64,000 nt of DNA from Clostridium kluyveri DSM 555 (GCF_000016505.1 NC_009706.1:2728001-2792000), one strand, 5' to 3'; counted from the first letter of the stretch, positions 8,621-16,499 are shown. Translations and numbers: made by a program. The notes: a model not told the origin generated them from the letters alone.

Positions 8621-8813
8621 GGTTTAATCCTCCCTCCTTAATCTCACTAATGGCGAGTTCCTGTACGGTGTCACCCGGAACAAGGATAGTCAGTTTCTGC
8701 TTATCACCAAGTAAGAAACGGAGGAAACGCTCCCTTATGGTGACATTACGACAGGAAACAATCCCGCCAGTCTGTGGAGTTTTTGAAACACTGATTTTCA
8801 AGTTGTGTTTCAT
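8595..8813 (-). CDS. Small phage protein, unknown function
   Basis: A 72-residue protein with no recognisable domain; basic N-terminal half (KHNLKISVSKTPQTGG) and a segment RERFLRFLLGDKQKLTILVPGD typical of small phage early proteins. I choose the ATG at 8813, with AGAGGTG 6-9 nt upstream, over a GTG at 8822 that is too close to that site. The ribosome-binding site is complementary to the end of the upstream gene (see 8817-8882). The C-terminus overlaps the next gene by 26 nt. Confidence 0.65.
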   Translation of the reverse strand: MKHNLKISVSKTPQTGGIVSCRNVTIRERFLRFLLGDKQKLTILVPGDTVQELAISEIKEGGLNHEQNQTTS

Positions 8814-8816
8814 GTT

Positions 8817-8882
8817 CTTCACCTCTTTCCGAGAGCGTTTATGTGCTGCCCTCTACCTATTAGCCGTGGCAAGAGGGGAAAG
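8817..8882 (-). promoter_or_regulatory. Candidate RBS-sequestering RNA element, second copy
   Basis: On the minus strand CTTTCCCCTCTT (8882-8871) can pair with AAGAGGTGAAG (8827-8817), 10-11 bp with one mismatch; the latter contains the ribosome-binding site of the gene starting at 8813. Between the arms is the core GGCTAATAGGTAGAGGG, matching the antirepressor element with one difference. The 5' arm lies within the last codons of the sigma-like gene, so ribosomes finishing that gene could open the structure. Confidence 0.5.
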
Positions 8883-9393
8883 TTGAGGATTCTGGAAAAA
8901 CTTTTTTGAAATTCTTCTTGGCTGTATCTAAACGGTGTGAAATGGCACTTTTACTAACACCCTCACGCTCTGCATACTCCGTTACAGATACACCATCTAG
9001 GAATATAGCAATTAGTAACTCTGCTTGTTTTTCCTTGAGGTTCTTGCGGATAATTTCACAGATGTATTCATACTCTTCTTTTTTATCCCGAGCCACTTCA
9101 TCGGTGTTATCAGGGAAATAGTCCATATGATCCGTTGCATCCTCAGATTCATCGTCCTTGCGGAAGGGCTTTTTTGGCATCCCTCTGTGTCTGTCAAATT
9201 TATGCCAGTTATTGTACTCGGGCTTGTTAAAACGCTCGTCCATAATCTCCTGTGGCGAACGACGAGTTACAGTTTCCTTATCTTCGGCACAGGACAGCCT
9301 GTCCTCATAGTCCATATCAATCATTACAGTGCAATCCTCGTCTGGTACCTCCAAATAGGTAGGTTTGTTGTCGTACATAATTCTAATTTTCAT
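8860..9393 (-). CDS. Phage sigma-70 region 4-like transcription regulator
   Basis: A 177-residue protein. The N-terminal ~90 residues are acidic and unrecognised; the C-terminal ~75 residues form a sigma-70 region 4 / HTH module (EEYEYICEIIRKNLKEKQAE, then LDGVSVTEYAEREGVSKSAI and SHRLDTAKKNFKKVF). Phages use such proteins as early or late transcription switches. The ATG at 9393 is supported by GGAAAGGATG; a longer reading from 9525 would run through the structured leader and is rejected. As the first gene of the minus-strand module it is a good candidate for the operon regulator. Confidence 0.75.
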   Translation of the reverse strand: MKIRIMYDNKPTYLEVPDEDCTVMIDMDYEDRLSCAEDKETVTRRSPQEIMDERFNKPEYNNWHKFDRHRGMPKKPFRKDDESEDATDHMDYFPDNTDEVARDKKEEYEYICEIIRKNLKEKQAELLIAIFLDGVSVTEYAEREGVSKSAISHRLDTAKKNFKKVFPESSTFPSCHG

Positions 9394-9423
9394 TTTGCAT
9401 CCTTTCCGTCGGACTGCATTGGC

Positions 9424-9565
9424 GGCAAAGGATACAAAAATAGGTCTGTGCCTCGAAGTACACAGACCCTTTGTCCTGAAAATGAGCGCAACAAGGTAAG
9501 GTACTTCTATTGCAACGTATAACAATCCTAAACGGACTGAAACGTAGCAATATGTATCCTTTGCC
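9424..9565 (-). ncRNA. Candidate structured leader RNA (multi-stem, closed by a perfect 12-bp stem)
   Basis: GGCAAAGGATAC (9424-9435) and GTATCCTTTGCC (9554-9565) are perfect inverted repeats enclosing ~118 nt. Inside, on the minus strand, are: a long hairpin with TATTGC/GCAATA, ACGT/ACGT and CAGTCC/GGATTG segments; a CTTGT/ACAA(A)G stem; and GGTCTGTG/CACAGACC (9443-9450 with 9461-9468). The 3' arm is also complementary over 7 nt (ATCCTTT) to the AAAGGAT ribosome-binding site of the following sigma-like gene, so the two pairings are mutually exclusive. The pairings are seen; a regulatory RNA or riboswitch role is inferred. I do not recognise the family. Confidence 0.55.
9490..9504. repeat. 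15-nt direct repeat, copy 2
   Basis: Exact match in the same orientation to 941-955. Here it lies within the structured leader, partly in the third stem. Confidence 0.6.
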
Positions 9566-9763
9566 CTTATTGCAAATCAGGCATTTGATATTTTTTTGTA
9601 GACGAGGAATGGTCTAATTCTTGCTAACTACGAAGGACCTTTCCTTCATCTATCATTATTGTAGGTGAGAATTGGACAGCCTTGGCGGACACCTCATGCC
9701 CGTTAATTTCAGGCTCAAAATGACGCTTTTCCCAACAAAAACACCTAAAAACAACAATAAAAA

Positions 9764-9803
9764 AAGCCATACACAAACCCTTAAAAGGATTCATGTATGG
9801 CTT
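9764..9803. terminator. Stem-loop terminator-like hairpin
   Basis: AAGCCATACA and TGTATGGCTT (10 bp) enclose a 20-nt loop, preceded on the plus strand by an A-tract (U-tract on the minus strand). Together with the following hairpin it insulates the ImmA-type gene from the phage operon. Confidence 0.6.
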
Positions 9804-9818
9804 ACTTAGTTAATAACT

Positions 9819-9847
9819 AAAAAGCGGACATCCTGTGTCCGCTTTTT
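9819..9847. terminator. Strong bidirectional intrinsic terminator
   Basis: AAAAAGCGGACA pairs perfectly with TGTCCGCTTTTT around a 5-nt loop, with A- and T-tracts on both sides. It lies 19 nt past the stop of the metallopeptidase gene. Confidence 0.9.
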
Positions 9848-9865
9848 CAAAAATATTATTGAATT

Positions 9866-11734
9866 TTATAATGGCTCTGCGCCATGTTCCTGTAAAAACG
9901 TTCTAATCTCATCCATCGATTTTGCATATAGGTGAGTCAATGCAAAGTTATACCAAATATGACTATTGTTATTGAAGTTCAATGAAAATGGTGAGTTGCG
10001 AATTATATGACTGCTAATATTTGGCGGTAGATGAAGTCCAAGGCAAATCAATACTATGGAATTAATAGATCCCGGTTCCTCACCATTAACGATTCGTCTT
10101 ATGGTACGCTCGTTGACCAATATTTTCTCTGCTAATTCTTTATAAGTTACTTTTTTCCACTCACGTACTATTTTGAGAGAGCTGGTATAGCTATTTGGCA
10201 ATTCATTATAGATTCGCATTTCTTCCGCTATTGTTTCGGCTAGTAATTGGGCCTTCTTTTCTGGAGCCGCATACTCAAAACCATTACAATACTTTATATC
10301 AAAATCTATATTTGATGTCTTATCACGGTTGAGGAAACATTCAGTATAGTATCTTTCCCTACACCCAGATTTGACTGATAACTCGAAAACCAAGCAGCAC
10401 TCTTCCATATGGGTTCGTGCGTAGTCTGTAAGTACCGTTTGTCCGAATATATCTTGTGTTAAATATTTCGGATGATTTAGCACAAAGTGGGAATCCACAT
10501 ATATATAACTTCCATCCCTAACTAAAGCGGACATTTCTGGATTGGTTATGCTTTGGATAGCAGCATCCTCTGCACCTATAGAAAAGGTCTGATTTCTTTC
10601 AAGCACACCCTTCTTAAATCTATGCGGCTTGACGTAGCGACCATCTATATAAGTAAAAGTTCCGATTGCTTCCTCATATCCAGCATCAATCATTCGGATT
10701 TTAGCTGCTGCCCGAGATACGCTGAAGAACGTTGCTAAGGCGTCAATAACTGGTTCCATTACATCTATAAGTTCAGATGTTCCCAGTTCTGAACTGAATT
10801 GCTTAATAAATTTGAACGCTTGGGTTTTAAACATGGCAAGTGGCATTTGTATCTTTGGAGCGAGGGCATTCGCCTGCCATTCCATCCAGTCAGTTGCATC
10901 TCTGGTATTGTCTTTTATACCCCCAACTACCTGACACTTGATTCGTGTGGCACTACTATTATATAACCGTTCCAATTCAAATGCTTTTCTATGTTGATCC
11001 CAATGAACACACTCATGCACAATAGTATTATTGACTGATCCCAGGTTACGAAGGAAGTAAGCTTTAGGATCCACGATTATTGTACGGCCACTCACATGGG
11101 TCTGTACCATTTCATCGCTATCTTCATCATAAAACTCTGCATCACAGTCGTGAAAGTATATCTGCCCAAAAACAGAGAAATCCTTTGTAATCTCTCTCAT
11201 TTCTACTGTAAGGCCCATTTTTTCTGCCAACACCTGTGGCTCAACTGCCATTGGGTTTTTTAATGCTTCAGGGTAATGTCTTCTAAGGAAGTCTGTGGCA
11301 ACAGATTCTAGTTGTTCCTTATGAATGATAGGGACAAGGGAGTCTGACATAGGTTTCGGTTGCTTATTTTTGCTAGTATACTCAGTTATACTAGAGATTG
11401 AAAAATCATCCAAATTGCAATCCAAATCTCCTGAGCATTCCAGCATAAACCATTGCCGACAATTTTCTGATTCATCATAACGATGATTTGATTCACGGAC
11501 TTCGAATTCAGCTTCAACAGCAACATCAAATTCTATTTTCATGTCCGGTAAGTCATTAACTGACACAAACTTAACTTCTACATCTGACAATTCTATTCCG
11601 CCGATGTTTCGAACCCTGTATAACCGTAAGTCTAAATCTTCACAATTATCCGTTGCATAGGTTTGTATGGCAGAAAATATCTCATTATAGAATCTATCAG
11701 CCACATAATCTTTAAAAGAACGATTACCCGCCAA
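9866..11734 (-). CDS. ImmA/IrrE-family metallopeptidase with C-terminal HTH
   Basis: About 622 residues. The centre carries an HExxH zinc-peptidase motif (NTIVHECVHWDQHRK, about residue 240) with a downstream EWQANALAPKIQMP segment that supplies the third ligand, the ImmA/IrrE (DUF955) signature. Near the C-terminus (residues ~515-560) is an HTH of XRE type (KVTYKELAEKILVNERTIRR). The N-terminal ~130 residues are unrecognised. ImmA-type proteases cleave phage or ICE repressors; the usual order is HTH first, protease second, so this reversed and enlarged version is unusual. The likely start is the TTG at 11734, preceded by GAGGAGGG; an ATG at 11755 lacks a ribosome-binding site. It adjoins the restriction-modification genes. 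Confidence 0.75.
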   Translation of the reverse strand: MAGNRSFKDYVADRFYNEIFSAIQTYATDNCEDLDLRLYRVRNIGGIELSDVEVKFVSVNDLPDMKIEFDVAVEAEFEVRESNHRYDESENCRQWFMLECSGDLDCNLDDFSISSITEYTSKNKQPKPMSDSLVPIIHKEQLESVATDFLRRHYPEALKNPMAVEPQVLAEKMGLTVEMREITKDFSVFGQIYFHDCDAEFYDEDSDEMVQTHVSGRTIIVDPKAYFLRNLGSVNNTIVHECVHWDQHRKAFELERLYNSSATRIKCQVVGGIKDNTRDATDWMEWQANALAPKIQMPLAMFKTQAFKFIKQFSSELGTSELIDVMEPVIDALATFFSVSRAAAKIRMIDAGYEEAIGTFTYIDGRYVKPHRFKKGVLERNQTFSIGAEDAAIQSITNPEMSALVRDGSYIYVDSHFVLNHPKYLTQDIFGQTVLTDYARTHMEECCLVFELSVKSGCRERYYTECFLNRDKTSNIDFDIKYCNGFEYAAPEKKAQLLAETIAEEMRIYNELPNSYTSSLKIVREWKKVTYKELAEKILVNERTIRRIVNGEEPGSINSIVLICLGLHLPPNISSHIIRNSPFSLNFNNNSHIWYNFALTHLYAKSMDEIRTFLQEHGAEPL

Positions 11735-11904
11735 GGCACTCCCTCCTCGCCCCATATGAAATTAATATCTTTAAGGATTTTTACTATTCAAACATTAGTT
11801 CATAGGTAAATTATAGCATATATTATGGTCATCTCGATATTTATTTTGTGTTTGTGAATTTTAATTGTTGCTTCGCTAATTTTGTGATAAACTTTATTTA
11901 TTAA

Positions 11905-11922
11905 CTTGGTCTAGGTACTAAG
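11905..11922. promoter_or_regulatory. Possible operator for the Cro-like regulator
   Basis: Imperfect palindrome CTTGGT-ctaggt-ACTAAG lying just upstream of the HTH gene ribosome-binding site. It could be an autoregulatory C-box-like site; the assignment is weak. Confidence 0.25.
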
Positions 11923-11935
11923 GCGAGGTGATAAT

Positions 11936-12139
11936 ATGTCCATAAGTTATAAAAAACTATGGAAACTTCTTATTGATAGAGACATGAAGAAAAAGGATCT
12001 GAGGGAAGCAGCCGGCATTAGTACAGCCTCAATGGCTAAGCTTGGTAAAAATGAAAATGTTAATACTGACATTTTAATAAAAGTATGTAAGGCTCTTGAC
12101 TGTGATATTGCTGATATTATGGAAATTGTTAGAAAATAG
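11936..12139 (+). CDS. Small Cro/C1-type HTH regulator, possible restriction-modification control protein
   Basis: A 67-residue single-domain XRE/HTH_26-type protein: YKKLWKLLIDRDMKKKDL, then the recognition helix region ISTASMAKLGKNENVNTDIL, and a C-terminal CKALDCDIADIMEIV. GAGGTGATAAT precedes the ATG. It is followed after 56 nt by the endonuclease gene in the same direction, the arrangement of control (C) proteins in type II systems, which delay endonuclease expression until methylation is complete. The domain is also common in stand-alone regulators, so the C-protein role is inferred from position. Confidence 0.8.
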   Translation: MSISYKKLWKLLIDRDMKKKDLREAAGISTASMAKLGKNENVNTDILIKVCKALDCDIADIMEIVRK

Positions 12140-12195
12140 TATCTTTCACCAAAACACTAAATAGGGGATTTGTAGATGGGGGAAAAGTTATAACT

Positions 12196-13395
12196 ATGAA
12201 TAAAGACAATCAAATCAAAAATGAATCTGGTAAACAAGCCAAAATTCTTGTATCAGAAATGCTAAATAATCTTAAAAATGAATTAGGGATTAATATAGAA
12301 ATTGAAGAAGGGTACTCTATAGGTTACCCAAATCAAGAAAAGCAATTTAAAATGGATTTTCTTGTTCAATTTACTGACTTTGATAATGAACAATGGTTAA
12401 TAAAATCAACTAACTCTATAAGGGAACGTATATACGGTACAGAATTTTTTGCACAAAACATCAGGCTTATCGATGAGAAAGTAAAAAATATTTATGTTGT
12501 TGTTCCAGATTCTATATCTTCAGCTGAAATGAAAAAGAAAAGAAACTACTCCGTAAAAATAAACGGAACAACATATACTTCCTTTTTAACTGATGTTTTA
12601 ACCGTTAATGAATTGCGGCAAAAAATTGTAGAAAAGGCATCTCAAAACATAGCGCAGGGCTTACGTGCTAATGTGCTTGGTAATGATGCTGAAACCAGTA
12701 TTGTTAACCTGCTTAATGATTTGAAAAATAAAGCATTATGGAATGATTATCAAAACGCTCAACAAACCATCAAATCATCAACATACAAGATATACAAAGA
12801 GATCCTTGAAAAAATTGATCTAAAGGAAGGCTTTGATAAGATACTTGAAGTTACCGCTACAAATGATATTCCTCTATTATCCAATAGGGGAAAACCGAAA
12901 ACAGATGTATCAGTTACAATCAAAACAAATACAAAAGAATTAATTAGGAATATCAGTATAAAAAACACTCGTGAAAAAACTGTCACTATACATGAAGGTA
13001 GTGTTTCGGATTTGATTTCTGCATTAAAATTATCGGAAAGCGACCCACTATCGCAAGCACTTATACATTTTGAAAAAGTCGGTAGCAAAAAAAAATTAAT
13101 TGCAGAGCATCCTAACTCAGATAAAATTTTAGAGGAAAACTTAAAATTGTATAATAGAGAACTTATTGAATTCTTCATTTTTGGTTTACATAGCCCTTTA
13201 GTCAATGACAAGATACAAATGGTAGATTTAATTATATTTACAAATAAATTTGCTGTTTGGAATCGTGATGATTATATTAAACATTACATCGAAGAATATA
13301 GTGGAAAAGGACAATTTGGAACTCCTTTTAAATGGACTTATCCAAGCAAAAAGCGTGGTCAAAAAATACAGATTAAAGGTTTTTCAAACAATTAA
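12196..13395 (+). CDS. MspI-like type II restriction endonuclease with N-terminal extension
   Basis: A 399-residue protein. From about residue 190 onward it matches the MspI endonuclease pattern I remember: KPKTDVSVTI (Asp237, equivalent of MspI Asp99), NISIKNTREKTVTIHEG (Lys256, equivalent of Lys119) and the closing GQFGTPFKWTYPSKKRGQK followed by IQIKG. MspI has Asn117 two residues before the lysine; here it is Ser254. The N-terminal ~185 residues (QFKMDFLVQFTDFDNEQWLI, then KSTNSIRERIYGTEFFAQNI) are absent from MspI and may form a DNA-binding or second alpha/beta domain. CCGG recognition is a reasonable guess, not shown. It converges with the cytosine methyltransferase. Confidence 0.8.
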   Translation: MNKDNQIKNESGKQAKILVSEMLNNLKNELGINIEIEEGYSIGYPNQEKQFKMDFLVQFTDFDNEQWLIKSTNSIRERIYGTEFFAQNIRLIDEKVKNIYVVVPDSISSAEMKKKRNYSVKINGTTYTSFLTDVLTVNELRQKIVEKASQNIAQGLRANVLGNDAETSIVNLLNDLKNKALWNDYQNAQQTIKSSTYKIYKEILEKIDLKEGFDKILEVTATNDIPLLSNRGKPKTDVSVTIKTNTKELIRNISIKNTREKTVTIHEGSVSDLISALKLSESDPLSQALIHFEKVGSKKKLIAEHPNSDKILEENLKLYNRELIEFFIFGLHSPLVNDKIQMVDLIIFTNKFAVWNRDDYIKHYIEEYSGKGQFGTPFKWTYPSKKRGQKIQIKGFSNN

Positions 13396-13401
13396 AGCAA
13401 A

Positions 13402-13440
13402 AGACTAATACTAGCAAACTATACTTGCTGATATTAGTCT
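13402..13440. terminator. Bidirectional terminator between endonuclease and methyltransferase
   Basis: AGACTAATA (13402-13410) pairs perfectly with TATTAGTCT (13432-13440), with an inner AGCAA/TTGCT stem. It separates two convergent genes. Confidence 0.75.
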
Positions 13441-13449
13441 CTATATTAG

Positions 13450-14700
13450 TTATAAAGCTATAGTTTTTATTTTTTCAATATCCTGCATTTCAGCCAACAA
13501 AAGTCGCTCTTTCATTGCTTCTGCAACAGCTTTAATCATGGGAACAGCAACAGAATTTCCAAACTGCCTATACATTTGTGTTCTTGACACAGGAACTTTA
13601 AAATCATCAGGGAAACCCATCAAACGTTTCAGTTCTAATTCGCTGAATAATCGAAGCCCTGTTTCTCCGTCTTTTACAAATGTTCCTGTAAGACGCTGTA
13701 TTTTGTGATAACTAGCTACTAAAGTGTTAACTTGTATAGTGCTATCAAAATCAACAATCTGTGGCTTCCCATCATCCTTTTTAAATAAGTAACTTTCTTG
13801 CAAACGCTTGGAAATTGAATACCCTGTAGGATTATGCTCTAAAATAGCATTAATTGGAACCTTATTGTCAGGATTACCTTTAGGAAATGAAAAATCATTA
13901 ATGCCTAAATCAGGATGAAATCCCACAATTACAATACGTTCACGTCTTTGTGGAAGCCCAAAATTTTGTGCATCCATAACTTCATAAAAAACGGAATATC
14001 CTAGACTCTTAAGATTGTCTAAAATGACTCGAAATGTATTCCCATTATCATTTGTTAAAAGCCCTTTTACATTTTCTAACAAAAACATCTTAGGTTGCTT
14101 TTTCTTTAGGATCCTAAGAACATCGAAAAATAATGTTCCTTGCGTTTCATGAGCAAAACCTTCACGCTTGCCTATATTGCTAAACGGCTGACAAGGAAAT
14201 CCAGCCAATAAAACATCGTGATCTGGAATATCATTTTCGTTGATTTTTGTAATATCACCATGAGGCTTCTCACCATAATTAGCTTCATACGTTTGAGCTG
14301 CATATTTATCCCATTCAGAACTAAATACACATTTCGTATATTTGTCTTCAAATCCTAATCTAATTCCTCCAATACCAGCGAATAAATCAATAAATGTCAA
14401 TTTTATTCCAAGGTTTTGTTTTTCAAAATTATTATTCGTTTTGTTGTATGTAGATTTGGATTCTCTCACCATCAATATATTGTTCCTTTTCACACTATGC
14501 TCTTGATTGTTCTTATTTAGATTTTCCATTGCTAATTCAATCAATGCCATACATTTTTGACTGAAATTATTGCAATTTTCGATGTCAGTATCCATAATTC
14601 TAGTGTAAAGTTTATCTGTAATATACACGCTTTTTCTTTTCTTTTTTTCTGACTCAGGAATAACCTTCCTTCCTGCACCGAGTCGATTTCCACCACGCAT
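13450..14700 (-). CDS. C5-cytosine DNA methyltransferase with N-terminal ribbon-helix-helix-like domain
   Basis: A 416-residue Dcm-type enzyme carrying the ordered C5-MTase motifs: I (FIDLFAGIGGIRLGFE), IV with the catalytic cysteine (GFPCQPFSNIG), VI (LENVKGL), VIII (QRRERIVIV) and X (QFGNSVAVPM). The first ~60 residues (GGNRLGAGRKVIPESEKKK, then SVYITDKLYTRIMD) look like a small ribbon-helix-helix DNA-binding domain, which could autoregulate the gene as N-terminal HTHs do in other C5-MTases. It protects DNA against the adjacent MspI-like endonuclease. I start at the ATG at 14700 (AAGGTGA upstream); a GTG at 14709 is possible. Confidence 0.92.
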   Translation of the reverse strand: MRGGNRLGAGRKVIPESEKKKRKSVYITDKLYTRIMDTDIENCNNFSQKCMALIELAMENLNKNNQEHSVKRNNILMVRESKSTYNKTNNNFEKQNLGIKLTFIDLFAGIGGIRLGFEDKYTKCVFSSEWDKYAAQTYEANYGEKPHGDITKINENDIPDHDVLLAGFPCQPFSNIGKREGFAHETQGTLFFDVLRILKKKQPKMFLLENVKGLLTNDNGNTFRVILDNLKSLGYSVFYEVMDAQNFGLPQRRERIVIVGFHPDLGINDFSFPKGNPDNKVPINAILEHNPTGYSISKRLQESYLFKKDDGKPQIVDFDSTIQVNTLVASYHKIQRLTGTFVKDGETGLRLFSELELKRLMGFPDDFKVPVSRTQMYRQFGNSVAVPMIKAVAEAMKERLLLAEMQDIEKIKTIAL

Positions 14701-15017
14701 TGCAATCACCTTTTATCTTAATATTATACGGAAATTATAGCACTATTAATTTGAATTATCAACCCCCTTTTTTCATTTTCGTCCGTATATTTCAATATTG
14801 ATACGTAGTGCTTACTTTTTTATTTTCGTAAAAATAACCTTGCACTTGCTTTTAACATTCTATTTAACATAACATCACCTCGATATTAGAATTTAAACAA
14901 CTTCTCAAGAAAGCCACATCCATCCTATCTCCACACCCCCACGAAGTTATCTAATCTGTCAACACAACCCCACGCACTATTATACAGTCGACCTGTTTCC
15001 TCAATAAATAAAAATAA
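14701..15017. other. Intergenic region upstream of the methyltransferase
   Basis: About 300 bp without an open frame I can support. It holds the methyltransferase promoter region and AT-rich sequence marking the change from the phage/restriction island to the chromosome. No tRNA or obvious attachment-site repeat was seen. Confidence 0.4.
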
Positions 15018-15081
15018 GGATTCCCGAGGTTAAAAGGTACTGCCAGACATTAGGCAGAAAATCTTTCAACCTTGGAAACCC
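15018..15081 (-). terminator. Long two-tier hairpin terminator after rlmD
   Basis: In the minus-strand RNA the arms at 15081-15063 and 15036-15018 pair over 19 positions with only one mismatch, using G-U pairs, and enclose a second hairpin CTGCC/GGCAG. A TTATTTTTATTTATT tract follows. The plus-strand version has more mismatches, so minus-strand transcription from rlmD is the better reading. Confidence 0.65.
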
Positions 15082-15107
15082 TTTATTTATCAGTGTTTTG
15101 AATAGTC

Positions 15108-16469
15108 CTATTTCTCCACCCTAGACATCAAGGCAACACACTCAACGTGACTAGTATGCGGAAACATATCCATAAGCTTTACTTTATCTATCCTGTAACC
15201 TCCATCTATTAACACCTTTAAATCTTCAACTAAGGTCTTAGGGTTACAGGATACATAGATTATTTCATTTACATTAAAATCAATAATTTGTCTCAATGCT
15301 TTAGGATGGATTCCAGGTCTTGGTGGATCTAGTATTATTAAATCCGGTTTATCATTTAGCGTTTTTACTACCTTTGCCACATCTCCAGCTATAAATTTGC
15401 AGTTTTCTATTTCGTTTAAACAGGCATTTTCATTTGCAGATTTTACTGCTTCCTCTACAAGTTCCACTCCTATTACTTTTTTTGCACTAGAGGCCACTAT
15501 CTGTGATATAGTTCCGGTGCCGCAGTATAAATCGAAAACTGTCTTTAAAGAAACATCCCCTAAAAACTCTTTAACTATACCATATAGCTTTTCTGCTCCC
15601 TTAGAATTAGTCTGAAAAAAGGTTTTAGGCGATATTTTAAATTTCAAGCCTAGAATTTCTTCCATAATATAATCTCTGCCATATAAAACTTCCAGTTTAT
15701 CTATCTGAACTACATCCGATAGACTGTCATTTATAGTATGAACTATACCTGATAACTTACCTTTATATTCTAAACCCTTTAGAATTTCAGTGATTTCACT
15801 AAAATCAAATTCAATCTGAGAAGTAGTCACAATATTTATCAGAAGTTCTCCTGTATTTTTTCCCTTTCTAAGTACCAGATTTCTTAAATATCCATTGTGA
15901 CTTCTCACTCTATAATAAGGTAATTTCATTTTTCTGAAATATTTTACAACCCTATCTAACACCAATGTGAAATCCTTATCAACTATTTTACATTCATCCA
16001 CATTTACAATGCTAAATCCCTTTCCCTTCACATGCATTCCAAGTGTAAGCTCACCGTCTTTTTCTTCATCGCCAAAGGAAAATTCCATCTTATTCCTGTA
16101 TTCAAATTCTTCAGGACTTTTTTCTATTCCTAAAAATTTAAAGTCCCTAATATCTGCAGAATGAAACAAATCCAAAACCTGCTGTTCTTTTAGCTCAATT
16201 TGTTTATCATAGGGTATAAATTGAGAAACACAGCCACCACAAAGGGAGAAGTGTGGGCATGATACCTTTTCTGCATATTTTACGTTTTCAATTATTTCTG
16301 TTACTTTAGCTTCCAGATAGTTTTTCTTTTTTCTACTAATCCTAGCTTTTATTTTCTGACCCGGAAGAACGTTCTTTATAAATACAGTTGTTCCATCTTT
16401 TTCTGCCACTCCTATATATGGAAATTTAAGTTTTTTTATATAAAATTCATATTCATTACCCTTTCTCAA
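15108..16469 (-). CDS. rlmD: 23S rRNA (uracil-C5)-methyltransferase, RlmD/RumA family
   Basis: A 453-residue SAM-dependent RNA uracil-5-methyltransferase. It has an N-terminal TRAM RNA-binding domain (residues 1-60), the [4Fe-4S]-binding CPHFSLCGGC cluster near residue 75, a SAM motif FDLYCGTGTIS near residue 310, the DPPRPG motif and the catalytic VSCNPKTL motif near residue 410. It methylates U747 or U1939 of 23S rRNA; Gram-positive RumA-type (RlmCD) enzymes often do both, so the exact target is uncertain. The start is a TTG at 16469 with a weak ribosome-binding site. Monocistronic, with a terminator downstream. Confidence 0.9.
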   Translation of the reverse strand: MRKGNEYEFYIKKLKFPYIGVAEKDGTTVFIKNVLPGQKIKARISRKKKNYLEAKVTEIIENVKYAEKVSCPHFSLCGGCVSQFIPYDKQIELKEQQVLDLFHSADIRDFKFLGIEKSPEEFEYRNKMEFSFGDEEKDGELTLGMHVKGKGFSIVNVDECKIVDKDFTLVLDRVVKYFRKMKLPYYRVRSHNGYLRNLVLRKGKNTGELLINIVTTSQIEFDFSEITEILKGLEYKGKLSGIVHTINDSLSDVVQIDKLEVLYGRDYIMEEILGLKFKISPKTFFQTNSKGAEKLYGIVKEFLGDVSLKTVFDLYCGTGTISQIVASSAKKVIGVELVEEAVKSANENACLNEIENCKFIAGDVAKVVKTLNDKPDLIILDPPRPGIHPKALRQIIDFNVNEIIYVSCNPKTLVEDLKVLIDGGYRIDKVKLMDMFPHTSHVECVALMSRVEK

Positions 16470-16499
16470 TTCACAATCTTCCCCTTCTTATTTTAGTAT

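Noticed and set aside
9394-9525. N-terminal extension of the sigma-like protein by 44 residues
   Set aside because: It runs through the structured leader, lacks a ribosome-binding site, and the ATG at 9393 has a good one.
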